A stretch of 41,180 nucleotides of DNA from assembly GCA_934098445.1 (NCBI GenBank), contig CAKOOW010000004.1, positions 1-41,180 on the forward strand, in the 5' to 3' direction. A program made the translations under genes and the position numbers. A model generated the notes under the pieces. That model did no database searches and was not told the origin of the DNA. It saw only the letters and a list, made by a program, of their open reading frames with translations. Position 1 is the stretch's first letter; the number at the start of each line of letters is the position of its first letter. Below are positions 1 to 7,740 of this stretch, one piece after another. Source of the stretch: an uncultured Bacilli bacterium (GTDB lineage: Bacteria; Bacillota_I; Bacilli_A; RF39; UBA660).

Positions 1-928
1 CTCCTAATCCTTCTTTTTCTCCTGTATTCAAATAATCAGCCATTATAATTTCAGTTGTACCATCATCTTCTTTACCATATTGAAAAAATGATACTATTAA
101 AGTTACAATTGTAGAAATAAGAATTACAACAGCTGCTATTATTAATATTATTGATATTAATACAATATGAGTTATTATGAAAGTGCCTATTGCCCCTAAT
201 ACACCAAAGAATCCAGATATTAATCCCGCTGTCAATTTTAGAATATTTCCTAGAGGTTTTAAATCTTTTTGTATTGATGTTTCTTCACTTTCTGACTCGT
301 TATTATTTAGTTTCTTTTTGGGGAATAATCCATTTTTCTTTAATGGAATGTTACTTTTTTTAGAGTCACTACTTTGTTTGACCGATGAATCGTCATTAGA
401 ACCATCTGCATGCTTGCTATGCTTTTTTAAGGTATCATTATATTTGTTTCTTGAAGGATTTTTCCCACCAATTGTTGGGGTATTTTCACTTTTCTTTGCT
501 GGATTATTTGATTTATTTATAGTTGGTCTTTTGACTGCTTTATCAGGAATTTTACCTTTAGGGCTAGGGCTATGATTATCTGCACTAGCATCGATTCCCT
601 TATCTACTAGGTCAAGTGCTCCACTATTCGCAACTGCATTTGTAAGCTTCTGGTTAGTTTTGCCAGTTGGCGAAAGTTTGTTTGCAACATTGCCAGCTTG
701 GGCAGCAGCATCGGTTATAGCATTACCAACCTTGGAATTATTTATGACATCAGCCGCCTTAGAGCCTATTTTAGCTCCAGTACTTCCTCCGAAATATGCA
801 CCAGCGGCAGTCGCGGCGCCTTTTAAACCTGTTTGAGCCATTCTCTTATTGGCAGCGGTATTTTCTTGGGTTTGACTATTTACATTTTCTTGTTCATTTT
901 GCTTGATATCATTTTCATCTTTTTCCAT
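1..928 (-). CDS. Partial membrane protein with disordered N-terminus, end of T4SS-like cluster
   Basis: The reading frame starts at an ATG at 928 behind a GGCGGTGGAG ribosome site and stays open to the left edge, so the C-terminus is missing. The visible 309 residues begin MEKDENDIKQNEQENVNSQ. An Ala/Gly-rich stretch (AATAAGAYFGGSTGAKIG) follows, then a long Lys/Ser/Pro/Asn-rich, probably disordered region, and then a strongly hydrophobic part from about residue 225 to 285 that could make two membrane passes. The visible C-terminal part is outside-type sequence (QYGKEDDGTTE). In Gram-positive T4SS clusters a membrane-anchored NlpC/P60 or CHAP peptidoglycan hydrolase (VirB1-like) often sits beside virB4 and virB6, and this could be one, but no catalytic domain is inside the window. 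A terminator separates it from the virB4-like gene. Confidence 0.75.
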   Translation of the reverse strand, partial: MEKDENDIKQNEQENVNSQTQENTAANKRMAQTGLKGAATAAGAYFGGSTGAKIGSKAADVINNSKVGNAITDAAAQAGNVANKLSPTGKTNQKLTNAVANSGALDLVDKGIDASADNHSPSPKGKIPDKAVKRPTINKSNNPAKKSENTPTIGGKNPSRNKYNDTLKKHSKHADGSNDDSSVKQSSDSKKSNIPLKKNGLFPKKKLNNNESESEETSIQKDLKPLGNILKLTAGLISGFFGVLGAIGTFIITHIVLISIILIIAAVVILISTIVTLIVSFFQYGKEDDGTTEIIMADYLNTGEKEGLG

Positions 929-954
929 TTACTCCACCGCCTTATTTCTTTTTT

Positions 955-963
955 ATTTTATCA
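955..963 (-). promoter_or_regulatory. Possible extended -10 promoter for the partial membrane protein gene
   Basis: On the minus strand TGA-TAAAAT lies between the terminator at 968-995 and the ribosome site of the gene at 928. It has the TGn extension but no convincing -35. The layout copies that at 7228-7256 (terminator, then an extended -10), which is the main reason for listing it. Confidence 0.35.
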
Positions 964-967
964 TAAT

Positions 968-995
968 TAAGAAAAAAAAGCAGTAAAAACTGCTT
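968..995 (-). terminator. Rho-independent terminator after the VirB4-like ATPase gene
   Basis: Directly after the stop codon of the VirB4-like gene, minus-strand RNA forms AAGCAGT-TTTT-ACTGCTT (7 bp, 4-nt loop) followed by a run of T. It separates the ATPase gene from the partial gene to its left. Confidence 0.8.
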
Positions 996-996
996 C

Positions 997-2784
997 TTAC
1001 AATCCACCACCTGATCCAAATGAATCTAGTTCTTCATTTGTGCAAATTACGTATATTTGCATACGTCTTGCACCACATATAAATAAACCTTGCCCTTGGT
1101 TATAATATTTAATATTATTCTTTTCTGCTTCGTTTAAGTCAATAAGTAATGATAAATCATCAACAGCTTGCTTCTTTAAGCCCATTACTAAGTAGTATGA
1201 TGCGTTATCGAATATAGCTTTACCATGCATAATTAAGTTAGGAGCAGCAAAATCTGTTGGTTGTTGAGTAATTATAATAGTACCACTATTATATTTACGA
1301 CTACGGCGTTGAATTTGTGCTAAGAACTCAGCTCCTAATTCATTTCTTGATGATAATAATACATGGGCTTCATCTACGGAAAGAACTGATGTTACTGACT
1401 TATCTAAACATAAGCCCCAAGCATATTTTAAGATATTGAAGAATACAGCATTTCTAATATTATCATCAGTATTCATTAAATCTCTAATATTAAATACAAT
1501 AAAATCACTATCAATATCTAATGTGGTATGTCCATTAAAATAATATCTTAATTCATTAGTAAATGGTCTTATTTTAAGTTCCAATCTTTCTAGTACATCT
1601 CTTTCTCTAGTTTTATCTGGCATTGATAATAATCTGCCACGGATAGTGGCATATAAATCATCAAATGTTGGATAATCATTACTAGTTAAAGTAGAAAAAT
1701 CCGTATTAAAATCAATTTTAAATCTACGATAAGTATCTTGTAATACTTCACTAAACATTGTAAGAACATCTTCTTCAATATCTGGTGAATAGTATTTCAT
1801 GAATGCTTTTTGGGATTGGATAGCTCTAGTTAAAATAGTATATCCTAACCCTTGAGCGATATCCTCTTCATCAGCATCCATTACTACTTCTAACGGATTT
1901 ATCATTCCGAATTGGCCACCTTTACCTAGATCAATAAAGTTTCCTCCTAGGAAATGACACATATCTTCAAGTTCACCTTCTGGGTCAATTGCTACTACTT
2001 TATAGCCATTTCTGATATGGCTACGAAGTAGTAATTTAGCAGCAGTTGATTTACCTGAACCAGATGTCCCTAAAATAATCATATTGGCATTATTTCTGTT
2101 ATGCTCTTTTTTTACTTGATACAAGAATTGATTGAATAGTACCACACCACCAGAGTAATCAACACCGAATAAAGTTGAATTTCCTACGTCTTTTACGCTA
2201 TCAAAAATAAATGGATACATAGCTGCAATAGTTGGACTTGGAATTGGCGTACCTATTCTATCTTCTATATCTTGTTTTGGGAAAATTGGTAAAATAGATT
2301 TAAGAACTTTTTCTTGTTCGAACATTAAAGGAATTCCTTGCATTCCCATGGCATCTAAGAAACTGCGAACATTCATTTTTTTGTTTTCTAAATCTTCTTT
2401 TGAATCACCCATCACCATTAGATGCAATTGAAAATCAAATACCCTCGATTGAGTTGCTGCAAGCATTTGAACAAATTGTTCCAAAGATTCATAGTCTTGT
2501 CTTATTCTTTCTTGAATTGTTTTATCCTTTTCATTTTGATATCTTTGCTTTAAATCTGCAATTTCTTTGTTAATCATCTTTTGCATTGTAGAAAATTCAA
2601 GTGGAATATGCTTAGCTACTACTTTTACACCGGCTATATTAGAAAGGTCTGATAAATAACCTGGTGCAATATATTTTGGAAAACTTACGATTGTAAATAT
2701 AGTACAATATTTACCACTAATCATGAAATCTGTTACATCAAATTTCATTCCTTTTGGTGCTAATTCACTTTTAATATTTAACAT
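997..2784 (-). CDS. VirB4-family T4SS ATPase, catalytic part (split gene)
   Basis: The 595-residue protein matches the middle and C-terminal parts of VirB4/TraC-type conjugation ATPases, which power assembly or substrate transfer at the cytoplasmic face of the channel. Seen: residues 7-60 resemble the middle VirB4 domain (LAPKGMKFDVTDF, then PGYLSDLSNIAGV); Walker A GTSGSGKST at 239-247; Walker B VLSVDEAH with the DE pair at 471-472; ITQQPTDF at 505-512, a usual VirB4 motif. The usual N-terminal domain (about 200 residues) is missing here but is encoded by the gene directly upstream, whose TAA stop overlaps this ATG by one base (TAATG), so the two are probably translationally coupled. Together they give the normal VirB4 length of about 800. 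The C-terminus ends in a glycine-rich tail. Family assignment is firm; whether the two polypeptides reassemble is inferred. Confidence 0.9.
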   Translation of the reverse strand: MLNIKSELAPKGMKFDVTDFMISGKYCTIFTIVSFPKYIAPGYLSDLSNIAGVKVVAKHIPLEFSTMQKMINKEIADLKQRYQNEKDKTIQERIRQDYESLEQFVQMLAATQSRVFDFQLHLMVMGDSKEDLENKKMNVRSFLDAMGMQGIPLMFEQEKVLKSILPIFPKQDIEDRIGTPIPSPTIAAMYPFIFDSVKDVGNSTLFGVDYSGGVVLFNQFLYQVKKEHNRNNANMIILGTSGSGKSTAAKLLLRSHIRNGYKVVAIDPEGELEDMCHFLGGNFIDLGKGGQFGMINPLEVVMDADEEDIAQGLGYTILTRAIQSQKAFMKYYSPDIEEDVLTMFSEVLQDTYRRFKIDFNTDFSTLTSNDYPTFDDLYATIRGRLLSMPDKTRERDVLERLELKIRPFTNELRYYFNGHTTLDIDSDFIVFNIRDLMNTDDNIRNAVFFNILKYAWGLCLDKSVTSVLSVDEAHVLLSSRNELGAEFLAQIQRRSRKYNSGTIIITQQPTDFAAPNLIMHGKAIFDNASYYLVMGLKKQAVDDLSLLIDLNEAEKNNIKYYNQGQGLFICGARRMQIYVICTNEELDSFGSGGGL

Positions 2785-3347
2785 TAAAACATCACCGTCC
2801 CAAAATTAGTTTGTTTGCCGCCATTTAAGAAATTATCTAATAACATTCTTAAATCTGAGTTTGATACTTGCATTGAGTTTAATCCGCAATTGGCAAGCCC
2901 ACTCATAAGTGTTCTTAACTTTTTTTGAATTAAATCCATTCTTTTTTCTTTAAATAAGAAATAATATTCAGTATCTACAACATTATATTCAGCCCCCATA
3001 AAAGCATTTGCTTTGTTAATATCTTGCATAATTAACTTTCTAATAACATTATTAGTAGTCTTATTATATAAAACCTGTAATTGAGCTAAATACAAATTAA
3101 TATCAACTGGTCTATCCGCTATTGTCATCCAGAACTCAAAATCAATCGTATTATAGAAATTTCTTAACTTGACGATAACATTATTTCTAGCTCCCTCATC
3201 TAAAATAAATATATTTTTAGGTTCTACTTTAACCCCACAAACAAAATAACCATTTTCTAACTGTATCATTCCGTTTGTTATATTTTTTACTGGCAACCAA
3301 TCTTCACAATATTTATTGGTTCCATTTGTCTTCTCGACCATAGCCAT
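2784..3347 (-). CDS. VirB4 N-terminal domain as a separate protein
   Basis: About 187 residues. The segment starting EDWLPVKNITNGMIQLENG and running through the KVEPKNIFIL region resembles the N-terminal domain of Firmicutes VirB4 proteins (the TraC-like pattern of a short 'PVKNI.nGii' strand followed by 'vePiNF'). The catalytic part is the next gene, joined by a TAATG overlap. The frame is open up to 3413, but that start would overlap the PrgI gene by 101 bases. The ATG at 3347 has an AAAGG-type site about 15 bases upstream and overlaps by 35; the ATG at 3341 is another option. It probably binds the ATPase domain and the PrgI/VirB3-like membrane protein. The assignment rests on remembered family patterns and gene position. 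Confidence 0.72.
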   Translation of the reverse strand: MAMVEKTNGTNKYCEDWLPVKNITNGMIQLENGYFVCGVKVEPKNIFILDEGARNNVIVKLRNFYNTIDFEFWMTIADRPVDINLYLAQLQVLYNKTTNNVIRKLIMQDINKANAFMGAEYNVVDTEYYFLFKEKRMDLIQKKLRTLMSGLANCGLNSMQVSNSDLRMLLDNFLNGGKQTNFGTVMF

Positions 3348-3642
3348 CTTTAATACACCAACCTTTCCATCTATACATTCTTTGATTAAAGAAGAACATA
3401 AATATATTACCAAGTAAAGTCATTATATTATGATAATGCATTACAGGCGTAACCAAGAACCCTGAAATGAGTAAAGGAGTGCATTCTAATAGAATAATAT
3501 ATAGATTATTTGTATCAAACGTAAGTAATAATATTATTGTAAATAATGCCCCTATACTAAACACAATTAAGTCTGTAACTGTAAAGAAATTAAATATTAA
3601 TTGAGATTTCTTTGAGTTAGCTGGTATTAAATAATTATTCAA
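3313..3642 (-). CDS. PrgI/VirB3-like T4SS membrane protein
   Basis: This 109-residue protein has the PrgI-family build: a short N-terminus with IPANSKKS, two closely spaced membrane segments (about residues 24-44 and 47-67), and a C-terminal stretch with HYHNIMTLLGNIF and RMYRWKGWCI. PrgI proteins are the Gram-positive counterparts of VirB3. They are inner-membrane parts of type IV secretion systems, and their genes almost always lie just upstream of virB4, as here. The 3' end overlaps the start of the VirB4 N-domain gene, which suggests coupled translation. The VirB6-like gene lies 14 bases upstream. Confidence 0.82.
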   Translation of the reverse strand: MNNYLIPANSKKSQLIFNFFTVTDLIVFSIGALFTIILLLTFDTNNLYIILLECTPLLISGFLVTPVMHYHNIMTLLGNIFMFFFNQRMYRWKGWCIKDGYGREDKWNQ

Positions 3643-3656
3643 TTTCTATGTCCTCC

Positions 3657-5870
3657 TTATTTCTTTTCTGATTGTTTTTTTACTGCATTACTCTCTTGAT
3701 TAATCCTTTTAACAACTTCAGCATCTTCAATTTTGATTTCATCTATTAATTTAGAAATATTTTTATCATTATATTCTGCACTAATGACACTTCTAAAATC
3801 CTCTGGATTTTTAGTTTGTTCTAAAACTTTTGATGCATGATTATATAACGCGGTGTTTCCTGATAAGGCTGAAATATTATCATCCAAGGCGGTGCGATAT
3901 TGAATAAATAGGTTATTTAAGCTTTTTTGTTCTTCTACGCTAAATTTACTATCATATTTACCAGATCTAATATCCGTATTTATTGATTTTTCTGCTGCTA
4001 AAACTCTTTTCTTTGCATCAATAGATTTTTTCTCATAGTCCTTTATTTTACTATCAATTGAATCAGTATTACCGCCTACAGCAATTATTCGTGCACGTTC
4101 CTTATTTAACCCATCAAGAGTTGAATTTATAGATTCTTCATTTTTTCTTATAACATCCAAGCTCTCTCCGTCGTAGACTACCAAGTTACTATACTTATCT
4201 CTAAGAGCTTTGGCCTTGTCATTTATAGCTGTATCAACTTTAGTTATATTGTCAATAGATTGATGTTTCTTATTTTCATATTCATAATTTGCCCTATGCG
4301 AATTTGGATAATCTTTAATTTTATCGATGAAATCGTCCTTATGGCCATTAACTGCCCCCCAGAATGTTCCACCGTGAGAATCCTTATAATCCTTACGTTT
4401 AAATTTTGCTTCCATTGCTTCATCTGCCGCTTTTCCTGCTCCGTCTTTAACGTCACTCCATTTTTTAACGTCTTTGGTATTACTCCAACCTCTTCGCATT
4501 CCGCTCGCTAATCCAGCAACTCCAGATGGCAAACTTTGTTTAGCCCCTTGCCAAGCGCCACCAATTTTTTTACCAATGCCAGTGTTATTTTTCCAACCGT
4601 TAACAACACTTGGTGCCATGTTTCTTATCCCGGCTGTAACACCTCCACCAATAGCTCCTAGCCCTTGAATCATGCCATTTTCTTTCATCTTATCCATTAA
4701 ACCGATTTTGAAACCATCCGATTTAATTCCAGTTGCTTCGCTGAAAAATTTTGGTGCTTGTTTTATAAAGGCAAAAATTGAACAATATATAAGTGCTCTC
4801 AGTAAAACAACTAGAACAAAGCCTAATTTCAATCCACAAATATATGAACCAAAAGCTTCTAGCTGGATGTCTTTAATTGTTCTAACTAGATATATAGCAA
4901 AGACAACAATAAATAACCGAACAAAGGCCTCTAATGCACAACTAACTGTTTTTTTAGACCAATTTTTGAAAACGCTATCCTTTCCAGGAACAACTTTTGT
5001 CATTATAGCCAATGGAGCAATTAATTCGAGATATCCAAGTTTAATTGCTCGTATCCCCATATCAATGCACATACTGATTAATACATAAGCACAGAACCCA
5101 CCTGCGATAGTGGATAGTATTATTAAGTATTGAACACTATTATTAGCAATACTATTTTCAAACCAATCACCCATTATAAATGGCCAAAAAGTAGTTAGAA
5201 ACATTTTACCTTCTTCGGCATGCTCATAGGCCATAGCTAAAGTATAATTTTCTGTGCCAGTAAATGGATCTGAACTTTTTAATTTAATTTCTTCCAAAGC
5301 TTGTGGTAGAGCTGTTACTTCACCGTCTACCGAAGCAATGGAATTTGGATAGAAGAAAGATTCAAACAATAATGCTGAAAACTCAGTTGCTGTATTTTCA
5401 ACTGTATTTCCATCGTCATCGACTCTATCCAAAAGTAATTTTGGTATTGTATTGTTGCACAATACGGCACTTTGAAATTCATAAAACCAATTAAAAACTG
5501 TCGGAACAACTGCTATCCCAATTATTGCTATGACAATATTTTTTACTATTTTTGAAACAGACTTATCACCTTTTGAAAAGTTATCTGGATTTATTATGGC
5601 ATTTAATAGGGCATAAGCTACCAAAAACAATGATATAACGCCTATTACCACATAAGTTCTATTAATTAAATCATTAAAGGCAGCATCACTAAATATTTCA
5701 AACTGAGAAATAGCTAAAAAAAGTTTAAATGCTATCGAAACTATATAATAAACCATACTGTCAATCATCAAACAAACAGTTGATAATAAAGCCTGAATAA
5801 ACTGACCAATGGTGGCCTGTTTACTTGCGTCTAAAATAGAACTGTTAGCCAATATTAATATTAAATTCAT
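3657..5870 (-). CDS. VirB6/TrbL-like polytopic membrane protein with long cytoplasmic tail
   Basis: 737 residues. The first 400 or so contain about seven hydrophobic segments (for example SLFLVAYALLNAIINP, KIVKNIVIAIIGIAVVPTVF, YLIILSTIAGGFCAYVLIS, LGFVLVVLLRALIYCSIFAF), with one larger loop at about 145-225 that is probably outside the cell. After residue 400 comes a Gly-rich stretch and then a 300-residue Lys/Glu/Asp-rich, mostly helical soluble tail likely to form coiled coils. This matches Gram-positive VirB6-type channel proteins (TcpH/TrsL-like), which form the membrane pore with PrgI and VirB4. Its place directly upstream of prgI and virB4 supports this. The ribosome site is AAAGG, 11 bases before the ATG. 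The tail is long and lysine-rich for the family, and its role is unknown. Confidence 0.82.
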   Translation of the reverse strand: MNLILILANSSILDASKQATIGQFIQALLSTVCLMIDSMVYYIVSIAFKLFLAISQFEIFSDAAFNDLINRTYVVIGVISLFLVAYALLNAIINPDNFSKGDKSVSKIVKNIVIAIIGIAVVPTVFNWFYEFQSAVLCNNTIPKLLLDRVDDDGNTVENTATEFSALLFESFFYPNSIASVDGEVTALPQALEEIKLKSSDPFTGTENYTLAMAYEHAEEGKMFLTTFWPFIMGDWFENSIANNSVQYLIILSTIAGGFCAYVLISMCIDMGIRAIKLGYLELIAPLAIMTKVVPGKDSVFKNWSKKTVSCALEAFVRLFIVVFAIYLVRTIKDIQLEAFGSYICGLKLGFVLVVLLRALIYCSIFAFIKQAPKFFSEATGIKSDGFKIGLMDKMKENGMIQGLGAIGGGVTAGIRNMAPSVVNGWKNNTGIGKKIGGAWQGAKQSLPSGVAGLASGMRRGWSNTKDVKKWSDVKDGAGKAADEAMEAKFKRKDYKDSHGGTFWGAVNGHKDDFIDKIKDYPNSHRANYEYENKKHQSIDNITKVDTAINDKAKALRDKYSNLVVYDGESLDVIRKNEESINSTLDGLNKERARIIAVGGNTDSIDSKIKDYEKKSIDAKKRVLAAEKSINTDIRSGKYDSKFSVEEQKSLNNLFIQYRTALDDNISALSGNTALYNHASKVLEQTKNPEDFRSVISAEYNDKNISKLIDEIKIEDAEVVKRINQESNAVKKQSEKK

Positions 5871-5884
5871 AATTTTTTTCCTTT

Positions 5885-7204
5885 CTATGTGATTTTACAA
5901 GTTCCATGCGTAGATATCCAGCTTAATACCAAATTCAACACCGTAGGAAAAACAAACAACAATATAGCAAATATAATTCTTTTAGCAGAAGACGTTAGTA
6001 ATTTATTTAAAGCATCTTTATCTCCACTAGCCACAGCCTTAACAGAATCCATAACGATTAAACAAATTACCAAAATTGGACCTAGAAACTTCATAAAGTT
6101 AAATATTTTTTGTAAATAATAAGCAACATCACCTTTTTTATTAACATCACCAAGTATCGATTCACAGTCGCCTGGAACATAATACGAATTGTCCTCATCT
6201 TCTGATGGTTTATTATTTTCAGGATTATCATAATCTATAAATATCGTAGCTGTAGGTGTTACCGTTATTGTTACATCGCGATAGGCTGTAGCCCCATTTG
6301 GTTTACACTTTAAATAAATGTTTGTGTTCTCTGTAGGTATAGATGCTACTCGTATTGAAGTATTGTTTACTATATTAACATATTTATTTCTTTCATCACC
6401 AGTTGAAGCAAAATGACAACTATCGTAACCAATCATATCTTCTTTAGAGGCACCACTTGTTATTGTTTTGGAATCATTATCTAAATTATTAATACCAGAA
6501 TTGGTATCTTCTCCACTAACCGTTGCTAAGTCTTCTACTTTTACATTTACACATTCTCTTTCATTATCGGTTCCAACCTTAACGCAGCTAAATTTATTAT
6601 ATTTACTAACGTATTGGTCTGATTTTACGACGTAAAAAATTACACCATCTTTACCATCAACCTTTTTATAAGCAGCCCTAGCATAAATATCATCGTTGGA
6701 CACAGCCCCTATCATTTCGCATGACGTATAGCCTTCCACAAATTCTGACGAAGAGCATTTCCCACTATTACATCTAGAAAACTTTATTTCTTTTGTCGAG
6801 GTGCAAGAAGTAGAACTGGTGCATACACTTCCAGTAGCGACTCCACCATTAAGGTTATTGGTGTCAAATTTTGTTGCATCTTCATATACTCTTGCTTCAA
6901 TTTCAACAGTACTTCCGTCATTGTTGCTAGTGCAAATTAGTCTCTGATCGACATGAGTTTTACCAAAAGGATTCCATTGCAAATAAGTATGCTTAGGCAC
7001 TTCTCTTACATAAAGAGTCACACCGCCACCATTTCTATATATTCCTAATGTCCCCTTATTTTCATCTTTATAACAGCAATTTGAATATGAATCAAAATAT
7101 TTGGAGTCTTGAATTGTATATGCCTCAACGGCATTTACTTGATTTAAACCAAAAATAAAGCTACACAATATAGCAAATATATATATAACGTTTCTCTTTT
7201 TCAT
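5885..7204 (-). CDS. Secreted Cys-rich ectodomain fused to a VirB2/TrbC-like pilin module
   Basis: 439 residues. Residues 1-25 are a signal peptide with a likely cut after VNA. Residues 26 to about 340 form a large extracellular domain rich in Cys, Ser, Thr and Asn, with many cysteines that could pair (CCYKDENKG near the start), ending in an acidic Pro-containing linker. The last 80 residues hold two hydrophobic segments (FLGPILVICLIVMDSVKAV, then RIIFAILLFVFPTVLNLVLSW) around a polar turn. They match the VirB2/TrbC-like protein encoded next to it, sharing the pattern P-x-L-x-I, then D-x-x-K-x-V, then K, and a shared IF-P motif. It may be a tip subunit or adhesin built on a pilin module, or an accessory channel component. 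The ectodomain family was not recognised. It has its own promoter behind the terminator of the neighbouring subunit gene. Confidence 0.75.
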   Translation of the reverse strand: MKKRNVIYIFAILCSFIFGLNQVNAVEAYTIQDSKYFDSYSNCCYKDENKGTLGIYRNGGGVTLYVREVPKHTYLQWNPFGKTHVDQRLICTSNNDGSTVEIEARVYEDATKFDTNNLNGGVATGSVCTSSTSCTSTKEIKFSRCNSGKCSSSEFVEGYTSCEMIGAVSNDDIYARAAYKKVDGKDGVIFYVVKSDQYVSKYNKFSCVKVGTDNERECVNVKVEDLATVSGEDTNSGINNLDNDSKTITSGASKEDMIGYDSCHFASTGDERNKYVNIVNNTSIRVASIPTENTNIYLKCKPNGATAYRDVTITVTPTATIFIDYDNPENNKPSEDEDNSYYVPGDCESILGDVNKKGDVAYYLQKIFNFMKFLGPILVICLIVMDSVKAVASGDKDALNKLLTSSAKRIIFAILLFVFPTVLNLVLSWISTHGTCKIT

Positions 7205-7227
7205 AAAAAAGTACCTCTCACCCCTAA

Positions 7228-7256
7228 ATTATAACATAAAAAAACTAATATTTAAA
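7228..7256 (-). promoter_or_regulatory. Extended -10 promoter for the ectodomain-pilin gene
   Basis: On the minus strand TGT-TATAAT (-10 at 7228-7233) carries the TGn extension. A poor -35 (TTTAAA at 7251-7256) lies 17 bases further up, inside the loop of the preceding terminator. A GGGGTGAGAGG ribosome site follows before the ATG at 7204. Confidence 0.6.
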
Positions 7257-7270
7257 ACAAAATATTAGTT
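7236..7270 (-). terminator. Strong terminator after the VirB2-like subunit gene
   Basis: Minus-strand RNA forms AACTAATATTT-TGTTTT-AAATATTAGTT, an 11-bp perfect stem with a 6-nt loop, followed by T7. It ends transcription of the VirB2-like gene just after its stop codon at 7276. Confidence 0.85.
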
Positions 7271-7275
7271 AAACC

Positions 7276-7680
7276 CTATCTATTAGTATCAGATTTTACT
7301 TGACATGCATCGGAAGTCTTTGCAGTACTTGGATTGATAACATATTCCCAGCAGCATCTCCAACCACTAGCATCAGTTTCACCAGTCTGATATACAGCAT
7401 CTAATAAAACGCCAACTATTGATGGAATAAAGAATATCAATATAGCAGCAATACAACGCATTGCAAATGATTTTAAACTTTTATTAACTTCATCCGGTTT
7501 ACTTGCCACTACTGATTTACCAACATCTAACATACCAAAAATAATTAATAACAAAGGGATTACAATTTTAATTATTGTTACCACATATCCTACTAATGTA
7601 AGGAAAGGTGACAATTCTCCACATACTTTCCCAGTATCAAGACCAGTAGCAAGAACATTTATTAACATATCTAATGACAT
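7276..7680 (-). CDS. VirB2/TrbC-like pilin or channel subunit
   Basis: 134 residues. A short lumen-side N-terminus is followed by a first membrane segment (VTIIKIVIPLLLIIFGMLDV), a charged turn (KSVVASKPDEVNKSLKS) and a second membrane segment (RCIAAILIFFIPSIVGVLLDAV). An exposed C-terminal tail of about 35 residues has a CC pair and another Cys. Two hairpin-paired membrane helices with a basic cytoplasmic turn are the hallmark of VirB2/TrbC pilins. The start was set at 7680, because GAGGAG sits six bases before that ATG but directly against the ATG at 7686. It has its own TTGACA promoter and an 11-bp terminator, so it is transcribed alone, as expected for an abundant structural subunit. The neighbouring 439-residue protein ends in the same module. 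Confidence 0.8.
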   Translation of the reverse strand: MSLDMLINVLATGLDTGKVCGELSPFLTLVGYVVTIIKIVIPLLLIIFGMLDVGKSVVASKPDEVNKSLKSFAMRCIAAILIFFIPSIVGVLLDAVYQTGETDASGWRCCWEYVINPSTAKTSDACQVKSDTNR

Positions 7681-7706
7681 AAACATCTCCTCATTTCTCT
7701 AAATAA

Positions 7707-7735
7707 ATATTACAATAAAATATATACATTGTCAA
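7707..7735 (-). promoter_or_regulatory. Promoter of the VirB2-like subunit gene
   Basis: A perfect -35 TTGACA (7730-7735), a 17-base spacer and a -10 TAATAT (7707-7712) lie on the minus strand between the TadZ-like gene and the VirB2-like gene, followed by GAGGAG. It is one of the best -35 boxes in the window. Confidence 0.75.
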
Positions 7736-7740
7736 GAAGA

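Noticed and set aside
177..575. Plus-strand open frame of 132 codons rich in Phe, Leu and Ser
   Set aside because: It is the complement of the disordered coding region of the minus-strand partial gene (1-928), which has a ribosome site and sensible composition.
3348..3413. Longer start for the VirB4 N-domain gene
   Set aside because: It would overlap the PrgI-like gene by 101 bases, and the extra residues (VIYLCSSLIKECIDGK) do not resemble a VirB4 N-terminus.
4244..5509. Several short frames on both strands inside the VirB6-like gene
   Set aside because: They overlap a long, well-supported gene, have no ribosome sites and show the low-complexity composition of shadow frames.
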